Source of the DNA: JAJPKK01 sp963800215
GTDB taxonomy: Bacteria > Pseudomonadota > Alphaproteobacteria > Rhizobiales > Xanthobacteraceae
DNA length: 64,000 nucleotides
Direction: 5' to 3'
NCBI GenBank assembly: GCA_963800215.1
Contig: CAWCZY010000018.1
Coordinates: forward strand, 1-64,000
A program made the position numbers and the translations under genes. Under the pieces are notes generated by a model. The model was not told the origin of the DNA and made no database searches. It was given only the letters and a program-made list of their open reading frames with translations. Shown here in pieces: positions 26,817 to 34,560 of this stretch. Each line of letters begins with the position of its first letter. Positions within the stretch are counted from its first letter, which is position 1.

Positions 26817-27293
26817 ATGGCCGAGACGATCCAGTCGCTCGATCAGTTGTCGACCCTCAAGCCGGCCGCGCCGGAAGCGCCGAAATACGTCCAGAAGCTC
26901 GACAAGTACGGCCGCGCCTATGCGACCGGCAAGCGCAAGGACGCCGTCGCCCGGGTCTGGCTCAAGCGCGGCGCCGGCAAGATCGTGGTCAACGACCGCG
27001 AAATCGAAATCTATTTCGCCCGCCCGGTGCTGCGGATGATGATCCAGCAGCCGCTCACGGTCGCCAACCGCAACGGCCAGTACGACATCATCTGCCGGGT
27101 GTCGGGCGGCGGGCTGTCGGGCCAGGCCGGCGCGGTGCGGCACGGCCTGTCCAAGGCGCTCACGCATTTCGAGCCGGAGCTGCGCGGCGTGCTCAAGCAT
27201 GGCGGCTTCCTCACCCGGGACTCCCGCGTGGTCGAGCGCAAGAAGTACGGCAAGGCCAAGGCCCGGCGTTCGTTCCAGTTCTCGAAACGCTGA
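26817..27293 (+). CDS. rpsI: 30S ribosomal protein S9
   Basis: Ribosomal protein of 158 residues. An alphaproteobacterial N-terminal extension of about 35 residues is followed by YGRAYATGKRKDAVARVWLK, GAGKIVVNDREIEIYF, GGGLSGQAGAVRHGLSKAL and the basic tail DSRVVERKKYGKAKARRSFQ. The tail ends FSKR; the final Lys-Arg reaches the P-site in the ribosome. Translationally linked to rplM, and followed by a strong terminator. Confidence 0.98.
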   Translation: MAETIQSLDQLSTLKPAAPEAPKYVQKLDKYGRAYATGKRKDAVARVWLKRGAGKIVVNDREIEIYFARPVLRMMIQQPLTVANRNGQYDIICRVSGGGLSGQAGAVRHGLSKALTHFEPELRGVLKHGGFLTRDSRVVERKKYGKAKARRSFQFSKR

Positions 27294-27321
27294 TCGGGCT
27301 TTATCGGATCGCTGCGAAAAG

Positions 27322-27346
27322 CGGGGGCGCAACGCCCCCGTTTTTA
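27322..27346 (+). terminator. Rho-independent terminator of rplM-rpsI
   Basis: An eight-pair GC stem (CGGGGGCG / CGCCCCCG) with a three-base loop is followed by TTTTTATT. Located 29 bp after the rpsI stop. Confidence 0.85.
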
Positions 27347-27401
27347 TTGGGGCGGGCAGATCGCGTTCAATGGCGCGTTTCTTGCCGGAGGCCGAAGGCA
27401 A

Positions 27402-28400
27402 ATGGCCAAGGGCATGCCGTCAAAGCCGTCCAAGCCGGCGGCTCCAAAGGGAGCGAAGCGCAAGCCGGCCGGCGCGGGAACGCGCGGGCGCCGCATCCGT
27501 CCCCCGCGCCTCTATCTCTATTTCGATGCGGTGGTTCGCCACGGCTCGATCCGCCGCGCCGCGGAAGCGCTGCGGATCGCCTCCTCGGCGCTCAATCGGC
27601 GTGTCCTTGATCTCGAAGAGGAGATCGGCACGATCCTCTTTGACAGGCTCCAAGGCGGAGTCCGCCTGACCGCCGCCGGCGAAACCTTCGCTGCCCATGT
27701 GCGGCGCACCTTGAGCGATCTGGAACGGGCCGGCGACCAGATCCAGGCCCTGCAGGGCCTGATGCGCGGCCATGTCGCGATCGGCACCGCGGAATCCGCC
27801 GCGGTCGATCTCGTGCCCAACGCGGTGGTCGCATTTCAGCGCGAGCATCCCGGCGTCCGCTTCAGCGTGGCGGTGGGCAATCCGCACACCATGATCGCCG
27901 ACCTCCTGGAGGACCGCGTCGACCTCATCCTGACCCACGAACAGCCTGCCCATCACGACGTCCTCGTGCTCGCGTCGGCGCCCAAGAGCTTCTGCGCGCT
28001 GATGCGGACCGATCATCCGCTCGCGACCCGTCCGCGGCTGCACCTGCGCGACTGCCAGGAATTTCCCATCGTGCTCGCCGACGACATGCTGGCGGGACGC
28101 TCGCTGATCGAATCCACCCTGGCGAAGAGCTCGTTCGCGCTCGAGCCGGTGCTGGTGACCAACATGGTGGAAGTGATGAAGCGATACGTGCGCGCGAGCA
28201 ACGCGATCTGCTTCCAGTTCCGGGTCGGACAGGCGGCCGAGCTCGCCAGCGGCGAACTCGTGGCCGTTCCGCTCGCCGAGCCGGAGTTCTCCCACGCCCA
28301 ATTGCTGCTGGCGACGCGGCGGGGACGGGTGCTGCCGCCGAGCGCGGCCGCGTTCTGCGAGAACCTGCGTGCGCTCCTGAAGGAGACGGCATCGCTCTGA
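27402..28400 (+). CDS. LysR-family transcriptional regulator
   Basis: 332 residues. A basic, lysine- and alanine-rich extension of about 35 residues precedes the winged HTH (LYLYFDAVVRHGSIRRAAEA, SSALNRRVLDLEEEIGTILF, GVRLTAAGETF). The effector domain begins near residue 125 (GHVAIGTAESAAVDLVPNAV). It lies 93 bp upstream of an ABC transporter and ring-opening amidohydrolase operon in the same orientation, so it is the likely activator, as AtzR is for cyanurate genes; that link is inferred. Effector unknown. Confidence 0.92.
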   Translation: MAKGMPSKPSKPAAPKGAKRKPAGAGTRGRRIRPPRLYLYFDAVVRHGSIRRAAEALRIASSALNRRVLDLEEEIGTILFDRLQGGVRLTAAGETFAAHVRRTLSDLERAGDQIQALQGLMRGHVAIGTAESAAVDLVPNAVVAFQREHPGVRFSVAVGNPHTMIADLLEDRVDLILTHEQPAHHDVLVLASAPKSFCALMRTDHPLATRPRLHLRDCQEFPIVLADDMLAGRSLIESTLAKSSFALEPVLVTNMVEVMKRYVRASNAICFQFRVGQAAELASGELVAVPLAEPEFSHAQLLLATRRGRVLPPSAAAFCENLRALLKETASL

Positions 28401-28450
28401 TTTCGGCATCATCGCGCACTTTTTTTTGCGCTATCCGGCCGCCCTCGCGA

Positions 28451-28470
28451 TGGCACATCGTGGGATGCCG
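28451..28470. promoter_or_regulatory. Candidate LysR-type operator
   Basis: TGGCACATCGTGGGATGCCG holds an interrupted dyad (GGCA...TGCC) with T and A at the spacing seen in T-N11-A LysR boxes. It sits about 25-45 bp before the binding-protein start. Suggestive only. Confidence 0.32.
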
Positions 28471-28493
28471 TCATAGAGCAAGGAGTGCTCATC

Positions 28494-29453
28494 ATGCGAT
28501 CCCTCAGCAAAGTCCTGTTGTCCATCGGTCTCCTGATGTCGGGGACGGTGCTCGCGCCGGCCGCGGAAGCGGTGACCGTGCGGCTGAAATGGCTGCACCA
28601 GGCCCAGTTCGCCGGCTTCTATGTGGCCAAAGACAAGGGTTATTACGACGCCGCCGGGCTCGATGTTTCGATCCAGCCGGGCGGCTCCGACTTTCCGGCC
28701 ATCCAGATGGTGGCCGGCGGCAGCGAGCAGTTCGGCGTCACCGGCGCCGACCAGATCCTGATCGCCCGCAGCAAGGGCGTGCCGGTGGTCGCGATCGCCG
28801 TGATCTATCGAGAAAATCCGTTCGTGCTGTTCGCGCTGAAGAAGTCGGGCATCACCAAGGCCGCCCAATTCGCCGGCAAGAACATCGGCCTCAAGATCGG
28901 CGGCAGCGAGGAGTTGATCTACCGCGCCGTGCTCGCCAGCGCCGGGGTCGACAAGAAGACGCTGCACGAGATGCCGGTGAAGTTCGACTTGTCGCCGCTC
29001 CTCACGGGACAGGTCGACGTGTGGCCGGGCTACCTGATCAACGAGGTGATCGCGGCGCAGGAGAAGGGCTTCGACGTCAACGTCATTCGGCCCGCCGATT
29101 ACGGCGTCGCCATGTATGCCGACACGCTGTTCACCACCGAGCGCATGCTCAAGGAGAAGCCGGACGTGGTCAAGAAATTCGTGGCCGCCACGATCCACGG
29201 CTGGTCCGATGCCGTCGCCGACCCGGAAGGCGCGGCGCACACCACGGTCAAGTTCGGCAACAAGCTCGAATACCCCCACGAGCTGGCGATGATGAAGGCG
29301 AGCATCGCCCTCATCAAGCCGGACAAGGACCCGATCGGCGCATCGAAGGCGGCCGAATGGGAGGAGCTGCAGACCAAGCTGGTCAATGCCGAGTTCCAGA
29401 AGGCCAAGGTCGACGTGAGCAAGGCCTTCACCAACGCCGAACTGCCGCAATGA
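28494..29453 (+). CDS. ABC transporter substrate-binding protein, NMT1/THI5-like
   Basis: Periplasmic binding protein of 319 residues. A signal peptide (MRSLSKVLLSIGLLMSGTVL...AAEA) leads to VTVRLKWLHQAQFAGFYVAK, GYYDAAGLDVSIQPGG and MVAGGSEQFGVTGADQILIA, the classic THI5-like motifs, and GQVDVWPGYLINE. Family members bind pyrimidine- or nitrogen-heterocycle-like ligands. The ATG at 28494 has AAGGAG eight bases before it. First gene of a tightly linked four-gene operon ending in a ring-opening amidohydrolase, which suggests a cyclic amide ligand such as cyanurate or barbiturate. Confidence 0.93.
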   Translation: MRSLSKVLLSIGLLMSGTVLAPAAEAVTVRLKWLHQAQFAGFYVAKDKGYYDAAGLDVSIQPGGSDFPAIQMVAGGSEQFGVTGADQILIARSKGVPVVAIAVIYRENPFVLFALKKSGITKAAQFAGKNIGLKIGGSEELIYRAVLASAGVDKKTLHEMPVKFDLSPLLTGQVDVWPGYLINEVIAAQEKGFDVNVIRPADYGVAMYADTLFTTERMLKEKPDVVKKFVAATIHGWSDAVADPEGAAHTTVKFGNKLEYPHELAMMKASIALIKPDKDPIGASKAAEWEELQTKLVNAEFQKAKVDVSKAFTNAELPQ

Positions 29454-30259
29454 ACATGCGTGCCGTGCTACGCGAGGCTGCGGGCACGCAGGTAGAGTCG
29501 ATGCTGGTTCATGCCGACGCGCTTCGGCTTCGCTACGGCGAGGTCGAAGCCGTCGGCGGCGTCTCGCTCGCGATCGAGAGCGGCGAATTCGTCTCCCTCC
29601 TCGGGCCGAGCGGCTGCGGCAAATCCAGCATCCTGCGGGCGATCGCCGGCCTGGTGCCGGTCGCCGGCGGCGAACTCAGGATTGCCGGCGGGCCGCCGGG
29701 GGAGGGCGCGGGGCTGCAGATCGGCATGATGTTCCAGAAACCGCTGCTGCTGCCATGGCGGACCACGCTGGAGAACGTGCAATTGCCGGTCGAGATCGCC
29801 ATGCACAGCGGCAGCCATGTGGGCCGGGTCGAGCGCCAGCTTGCCATGGACCTCCTGCGGATCGTCGGTCTTGCCGATTTTGCCGACGCCTATCCGCACC
29901 AGCTTTCCGGCGGGATGCAGCAGCGCGCCGCGCTGGCGCGCACCCTGATGTCGGATCCCGACATCCTGCTGTTGGACGAGCCGTTCGGGGCGCTCGACGA
30001 GTTCACCCGCGAGACCTTGAACGAAGAGCTGCTTTCGATCTGGCGTTCCGGCCGCACGCGCCTGAAGGCCATCGTCATGGTCACCCATTCGATTCCGGAA
30101 GCGGTGGCGATGTCGGACCGCATCATCGTGCTCGGTCCGCGCCCGGCGCGGCTCCTCGATGTCGTCGCGGTCCGGCTCCCGCATCCGCGCGATCCCGCCG
30201 ATCCCGGCTTCGCCCGCATGCTCGGCCAGGTTCGAACCGCCGCGAGGCCCAAGTCATGA
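29450..30259 (+). CDS. ABC transporter ATP-binding protein
   Basis: Cytoplasmic ATPase of 269 residues. Walker A GPSGCGKSS (near residue 61), Q-loop in MMFQKPLLLPW, signature LSGGMQQRAALARTL, Walker B ILLLDEPFGALDE, and the switch histidine in MVTHSIPEA. It belongs to the nitrate/sulfonate/taurine-type group. The start overlaps the stop of the binding protein by ATGA, and its own stop overlaps the permease start the same way, so the three are translationally coupled. The N-terminus is about 17 residues longer than usual; MLVHADALRLRYG could be an internal start. Confidence 0.94.
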   Translation: MNMRAVLREAAGTQVESMLVHADALRLRYGEVEAVGGVSLAIESGEFVSLLGPSGCGKSSILRAIAGLVPVAGGELRIAGGPPGEGAGLQIGMMFQKPLLLPWRTTLENVQLPVEIAMHSGSHVGRVERQLAMDLLRIVGLADFADAYPHQLSGGMQQRAALARTLMSDPDILLLDEPFGALDEFTRETLNEELLSIWRSGRTRLKAIVMVTHSIPEAVAMSDRIIVLGPRPARLLDVVAVRLPHPRDPADPGFARMLGQVRTAARPKS

Positions 30260-31023
30260 GCATCGTCATGAGCCGCGCCCTGAACCGCGCCTGGGCGATC
30301 CCGCTGGCTTTCGTCATCGGCGTGCTCGCGCTGTGGCAGGGGCTTGTGGTGGGGTTGGCAATTCCGGAATACCTGCTGCCGGCGCCGCTCGTCATCGTCG
30401 AGACGCTCGACCGCTCCCTGCTGACCGAGATCGCGTATACCGCGGGGGAGGCGCTGTGCGGCTTCGTGATCGCGAGCGGCCTTGCGTTCGCCGCGGCGAT
30501 CGCCTTCGTGCGGTTCCGGACCATCGAGCAGGGCCTTTTCCCGTTCGCCATCACCCTGAAAACCACCCCGATCGTCGCGATCGCGCCGCTCTTGGTGCTG
30601 TGGCTCGGGACCGGCTGGTGGTCGAAGGTCGCGGCCGCCGTCCTGATCTCGTTCTTTCCGGTGCTGGTGAATACCGTCAAGGGGCTCAAGGCGCCCGAGG
30701 CGGACTTCCAGGACCCGTTCCGGACCATGCGGGCCGATCCGGCGCAGATCTTCCGCAAGCTGCGGATTCCCTATTGCCTGCCGTATTTCTTTTCGGCGCT
30801 GAAGATATCGTCCTCGCTGGCGATCGTCGGCGCCATCGTCGGCGAGTTCGTGGGCGCCGAGCACGGGCTCGGCTACCTGATCGTGATATCGTCGGCCCAT
30901 CTGGAGACGCCGACCGTGTTCCAGGCGATCGGCGCCGCGGCCCTGATCGGCATCGCGATGTTCTACCTGCTCGAATGGGTGGAAAAGCGCGTCGTGTTCT
31001 GGGCCCAAGTCGAGTTGGAGTGA
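30256..31023 (+). CDS. ABC transporter permease
   Basis: Inner-membrane permease of 255 residues with about six helices. Its pattern is that of the SsuC/TauC group: LPAPLVIVETLDRSLLTEIA, TLKTTPIVAIAPLLVLWLGT and the EAA loop region FRTMRADPAQIFRKLRIPY. ATGA overlap with the ATPase gene upstream; the amidohydrolase begins 18 bp after its stop. Together they form one importer. Confidence 0.93.
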   Translation: MSIVMSRALNRAWAIPLAFVIGVLALWQGLVVGLAIPEYLLPAPLVIVETLDRSLLTEIAYTAGEALCGFVIASGLAFAAAIAFVRFRTIEQGLFPFAITLKTTPIVAIAPLLVLWLGTGWWSKVAAAVLISFFPVLVNTVKGLKAPEADFQDPFRTMRADPAQIFRKLRIPYCLPYFFSALKISSSLAIVGAIVGEFVGAEHGLGYLIVISSAHLETPTVFQAIGAAALIGIAMFYLLEWVEKRVVFWAQVELE

Positions 31024-31041
31024 GCCGAGCTGGAGTGACCC

Positions 31042-32199
31042 ATGCCTTATCGCACCGATACCTTCCGCATCGCCATGGCGGGACCGGCCGATCTTTCGCG
31101 AATGACCGCGCTGATCGAGGACGGTGCGCTCGATCCCACCGAGATCGTGGCGATCCTGGTCAAGACCGAAGGCAATGGCGGCGTCAACGATTTCACCCGG
31201 GAGTACACCTGCACGACCATCGCGGCGACGCTCGCACCCTATCTGCGTGCCACCAATGCCGAGGTGGAGCGGCGCATCGCCATGGTGGTGTCCGGCGGCA
31301 CCGAGGGCGTGCTGAGCCCCCATGCCACCATCTTCGCGCGGGTGCCGACACCCGCCAATCGTACCAACGGCCATGGCATCAATGGCAACGGCATCAACGG
31401 CCACGGCGTCAACGGCCACGGGAAAGGCAAGCGGCTCGCCATCGGGATCGCGGCGACGCGGGACTTCCTGCCCCACGAGGTCGGGCGTGGCCCGCAGATC
31501 GAGGCGACCGCGCAAGCCGTCAGGGAGGCCATGCAGGACGCCGGGATTTCCCGCGTCGAGGACGTGCATTGGGTCCAGGTGAAATGTCCGCTGCTCACCG
31601 CGGAGCGGGTGCAGGCGGCAGTGCGCGCCGGCCACAGCCCGGTGACGGAGATCGCCTACAAGTCGATGGCCTATTCGCGCGGCGCCTCCGCGCTGGGCGT
31701 CGGCGTTGCCATGGGCGAGATCGCGGCGCCGGTATCCGACGAGTGCGTGCTGTCGGACTGGTCGCTCGCGTCCGGCGTCGCTTCGGCTTCGGCGGGGATC
31801 GAATTGAAGAACAACATCGTCATCGTGCTCGGGAACGCCGAGGAGGCGACCGGGGATTGCGTCATCGCCCATGCGGTGATGCAGGATGCGATCGACGCCT
31901 CCGCGGTCATCGCGGCGCTCCGCAGCTCCGGGATTTCCGCCGCCGATGGCGCGGCCATCGAGGCGTCCCGCATCGTCAACGTGCTGGCGAAGGCCGATCC
32001 GTCGCCGGACGGCATGCTGCGGGGATGGCGCCACACCATGCTCGACGACACCGACATCTCCGCCACCCGCCACGCCCGCGCCGCCGTCGGCGGCGTGATC
32101 GCAGGATTGACGGGCTGTCCGGCGGTGTTCGTCTCCGGCGGCGCCGAGCACCAGGGCCCCCCCGGCGGCGGGCCGGTCGCGGTGATTGCGAGAGTGTAG
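31042..32199 (+). CDS. Ring-opening amidohydrolase (cyanuric acid amidohydrolase / barbiturase family)
   Basis: 385-residue enzyme of the AtzD/TrzD/barbiturase family, which opens cyanuric acid or barbituric acid by amide hydrolysis. Three homologous domains each keep a Lys-Ser pair region: VKTEGNGG with VVSGGTEG; VKCPL with AYSRGASALGVGVAMGE (the usual nucleophile); AKADPS with VSGGAEHQGPPGGGP. Between domains A and B is an inserted Asn-Gly-His-rich hexapeptide-like repeat (about residues 108-128). Encoded last in a LysR-ABC transporter operon, so imported substrate would be opened in the cytoplasm. Cyanurate versus barbiturate cannot be decided by eye. Confidence 0.9.
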   Translation: MPYRTDTFRIAMAGPADLSRMTALIEDGALDPTEIVAILVKTEGNGGVNDFTREYTCTTIAATLAPYLRATNAEVERRIAMVVSGGTEGVLSPHATIFARVPTPANRTNGHGINGNGINGHGVNGHGKGKRLAIGIAATRDFLPHEVGRGPQIEATAQAVREAMQDAGISRVEDVHWVQVKCPLLTAERVQAAVRAGHSPVTEIAYKSMAYSRGASALGVGVAMGEIAAPVSDECVLSDWSLASGVASASAGIELKNNIVIVLGNAEEATGDCVIAHAVMQDAIDASAVIAALRSSGISAADGAAIEASRIVNVLAKADPSPDGMLRGWRHTMLDDTDISATRHARAAVGGVIAGLTGCPAVFVSGGAEHQGPPGGGPVAVIARV

Positions 32200-32203
32200 G
32201 GCC

Positions 32204-32302
32204 GTCATTCCGGCGCCGTGCGAAGCACCGATCCCGGAATCCAGCGCTGGACGCCGAGAACCTGGATTCCGGGTTCCGGCCTGCGGCCTGCCCCGGAATG
32301 AC
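32204..32302. repeat. Palindromic repeat (GTCATTCCGG class)
   Basis: GTCATTCCGG at the left and CCCCGGAATGAC at the right enclose secondary GGAATCCAG / CTGGATTCC arms; about 99 bp in all, between two convergent genes. Confidence 0.78.
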
Positions 32303-32317
32303 ATGCGCCGCACACAC

Positions 32318-32346
32318 AAAAAAGCGGGCACCCGGAAGGTGCCCGC
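32318..32346 (-). terminator. Rho-independent terminator of glnA
   Basis: On the minus strand a nine-pair stem (GCGGGCACC / GGTGCCCGC) with a five-base loop is followed by TTTTTT. Lies 40 bp after the glnA stop. Confidence 0.82.
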
Positions 32347-32386
32347 GAGTTGGGATCGGCTGCTCGATCCTGGGAGGAACCGTGCC

Positions 32387-33798
32387 TCAGCCCGAGTAAT
32401 ACATTTCGTATTCGACGGGGTGCGGGGTGTGCTCGAAGCGGATGACTTCGGTCATCTTGAGGTCGACGTAGGAGTCGATGAAGTCGTCATCGAATACGCC
32501 GCCGGCCTTGAGGAAGCCGCGGTCGGCATCGAGGCTGTCGAGCGCCTCACGCAGCGAGCCGCACACGGTGGGGATCTGCTTCAATTCGGCGGGCGGCAGG
32601 TCGTAGAGGTCCTTGTCCATGGCCGGGCCGGGATCGAGCTTGTTCTTGATGCCGTCGAGGCCCGCCATCAGCATGGCGGCGAAGCCGAGATAGGGATTGG
32701 CGAGCGGATCGGGGAAGCGCACCTCGACGCGCTTGGCCTTGGGGTTGTTGGTCCACGGGATGCGGCACGAGGCGGAGCGGTTGCGGGCGGAATAGGCGAG
32801 CAGGACCGGCGCTTCGAAGCCCGGCACCAGGCGCTTGTAGGAGTTGGTGCCGGGGTTGGTGAAGGCGTTGATCGCCTTGGCGTGCTTGATGACGCCGGCG
32901 ATGTAGGACAGGCAGGTCTCCGACAGGTCGGCATATTTGTTGCCGGCGAACACCGGCTTGCCGTCCTTCCAGATCGACTGGTGGCAATGCATGCCGGAGC
33001 CGTTGTCGCCGTAGATCGGCTTGGGCATGAAGGTCGCGGTCTTGCCGTAGATGTTGGCGACCTGGTGGATGCAGTATTTGTAGATCTGCAGCTGGTCGGC
33101 CATCGACACCATGGGGGCGAACTTCATGCCGAGCTCATGCTGGGCGGAGGCGACCTCGTGGTGGTGCTTCTCGACCTTGACGCCCATCTTGGCCATGGCG
33201 GCGAGCATCTCGGAGCGCATGTCCTGCACCGAGTTCCTGGGGCGGCACCGGGAAATAGCCGGCCTTGGTGCGGATGCGGTGGCCGAGATTGCCGCCCTCG
33301 TATTCGGTCCACGAGTTGATCGGCAGCTCGATCTGGTCGACCTTGTAGCCGGTATTGTAGGGCTCGGCGGAGTAGCGCACGTCGTCGAACACGAAGAACT
33401 CGGCCTCGGGGCCGAAGAAGATGGTGTCGCCGATCCCCATCGACTTCACCATGCGCCTCGGCCTTGCGGGCGATGCCGCGGGGGTCGCGGTTGTAGGGCT
33501 CCCCGGTGGTGGGCTCGAGCACGTCGCACACCAGCACCAGGGTGGTCTCGGCGAAGAACGGATCGATGCAGGCCGAGTTGGGTCGGGCATCAGGCACATG
33601 TCGAACTCGTTGATCGCCTTCCAGCCCGGCGATCGAAGAGCCGTCGAACATCTGGCCTTCCGAGAACGTCTCCTCCTCGATCATGCTGATGTCGAAGGTC
33701 ACGTGCTGCCACTTGCCGCGCGGATCGGTGAACCGGAAATCTGCGTATTTTACGTCATTGTCCTTGATCAGCTTCAGGACGTCATGGGCCGTCGTCAT
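32387..33798 (-). CDS. glnA: Type I glutamine synthetase (frameshifted)
   Basis: Ammonia-assimilating enzyme, about 469 residues once frames are joined. All family blocks are present: MTTAHDVLKLIKDNDVKY, MFDGSSIAG, FFGPEAEFFVFDDV, KVEKHHHEVASAQHELG, GDNGSGMHCHQSIWKDG, GFEAPVLLAYSARNRSASCR and the adenylylation tyrosine in MDKDLYDLPP. Four single-base indels interrupt it near 33625, 33590, 33455 and 33236 (three extra bases, one missing). Since glnA is a core gene and every motif is intact, sequencing error is likely. It follows glnB, as in rhizobial glnBA operons under NtrC control. Confidence 0.9.
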
Positions 33799-33852
33799 TG
33801 AAGGGGTTCCCTCGTTCGAATATTTGCCGGCTCAACCGGCCGGTGTTTCGAG

Positions 33853-33933
33853 TTCATATGGCATCCAGCCCCGATGGCAAGATGCCGAGGGTACCAGCCG
33901 CTATCCCGATTTCAGATGGCATCCAGCCCGGAT
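33853..33933. repeat. Imperfect 23-bp direct repeat in the glnB-glnA spacer
   Basis: The copies at 33853-33875 and 33911-33933 match at 21 of 23 positions. The second encodes the last residues and stop of glnB; the first repeats this tail (GLDAI-stop) 58 bp downstream in the spacer. It looks like a small tandem duplication of the glnB 3' end. Confidence 0.7.
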
Positions 33934-34250
33934 TCCCCGGTACGGATCCGGATCGCTTCCTCGATCTTGGAGACGAAGATTTTTCCGTCGCCGATCCGGC
34001 CCGTCTGGGCGGCGCGGCGGATCGCATCGACGGCCTTGTCGACCATTTCGTCGCTCAGCACGACCTCGATCTTCACCTTGGGCAGGAAATCGACGACATA
34101 TTCGGCGCCGCGATAGAGCTCGGTATGACCCTTCTGGCGCCCGAACCCCTTCGCCTCCGTGACCGTAATGCCCTGAAGCCCCACCTCCTGAAGAGCCTCC
34201 TTCACTTCGTCCAGCTTGAAGGGCTTGATGATGGCCTCGATTTTTTTCAT
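33912..34250 (-). CDS. glnB: Nitrogen regulatory protein P-II
   Basis: 112-residue trimeric signal protein that senses ATP/ADP and 2-oxoglutarate and controls GlnE and NtrB. MKKIEAIIKPFKLDEVKEAL, the T-loop with Tyr51 in GHTELYRGAEYVVDFLPK, and the B-loop RTGRIGDGKIF-type segment (QTGRIGDGKIFVSKI) are complete. Upstream of glnA on the same strand. A sigma-54-like element lies about 170 bp upstream, consistent with nitrogen control known for rhizobial glnB. Confidence 0.97.
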   Translation of the reverse strand: MKKIEAIIKPFKLDEVKEALQEVGLQGITVTEAKGFGRQKGHTELYRGAEYVVDFLPKVKIEVVLSDEMVDKAVDAIRRAAQTGRIGDGKIFVSKIEEAIRIRTGESGLDAI

Positions 34251-34417
34251 TGCATTTCGTCCTTCGCCCGCGCAACGCGAGCATTCCCAGGGGCGCGCCG
34301 CTGGTTAGCAGGGTCCATGCCAAACTCCGCGGAGGCGGCAAAAGACCTTTGGTCTCAGCCATCTAATACCCGATTGTCGGGGGCATCCCCGGTAACCCCC
34401 GGTGGGGCTGATTAAGA

Positions 34418-34435
34418 TAGCACCACTCTGCCCAA
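34418..34435 (-). promoter_or_regulatory. Candidate sigma-54 promoter of glnBA
   Basis: On the minus strand TTGGGCAGAGTGGTGCTA has GG and GC at the exact ten-base separation of -24/-12 elements, with TTGG and TGCT conserved but the inner bases weak. It is about 168 bp from the glnB start. Rhizobial glnB is known to be NtrC-activated. Confidence 0.4.
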
Positions 34436-34560
34436 TAGCTATGCAAACCACAAACGGGCAACAGGGCGGCCGGGCTAACTGAACATCATTTAGGCGTCGT
34501 TTGCCGCCGGAGGCACCCATTTGTTGCCGGGAGCGCCGGCGACGCAGTAGCCTGCGGCGG

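Noticed and set aside
29890..32331. Long antisense frame (813 codons) across the ABC permease and amidohydrolase genes
   Set aside because: Low-complexity shadow frame; three well-recognised genes occupy the sense strand.
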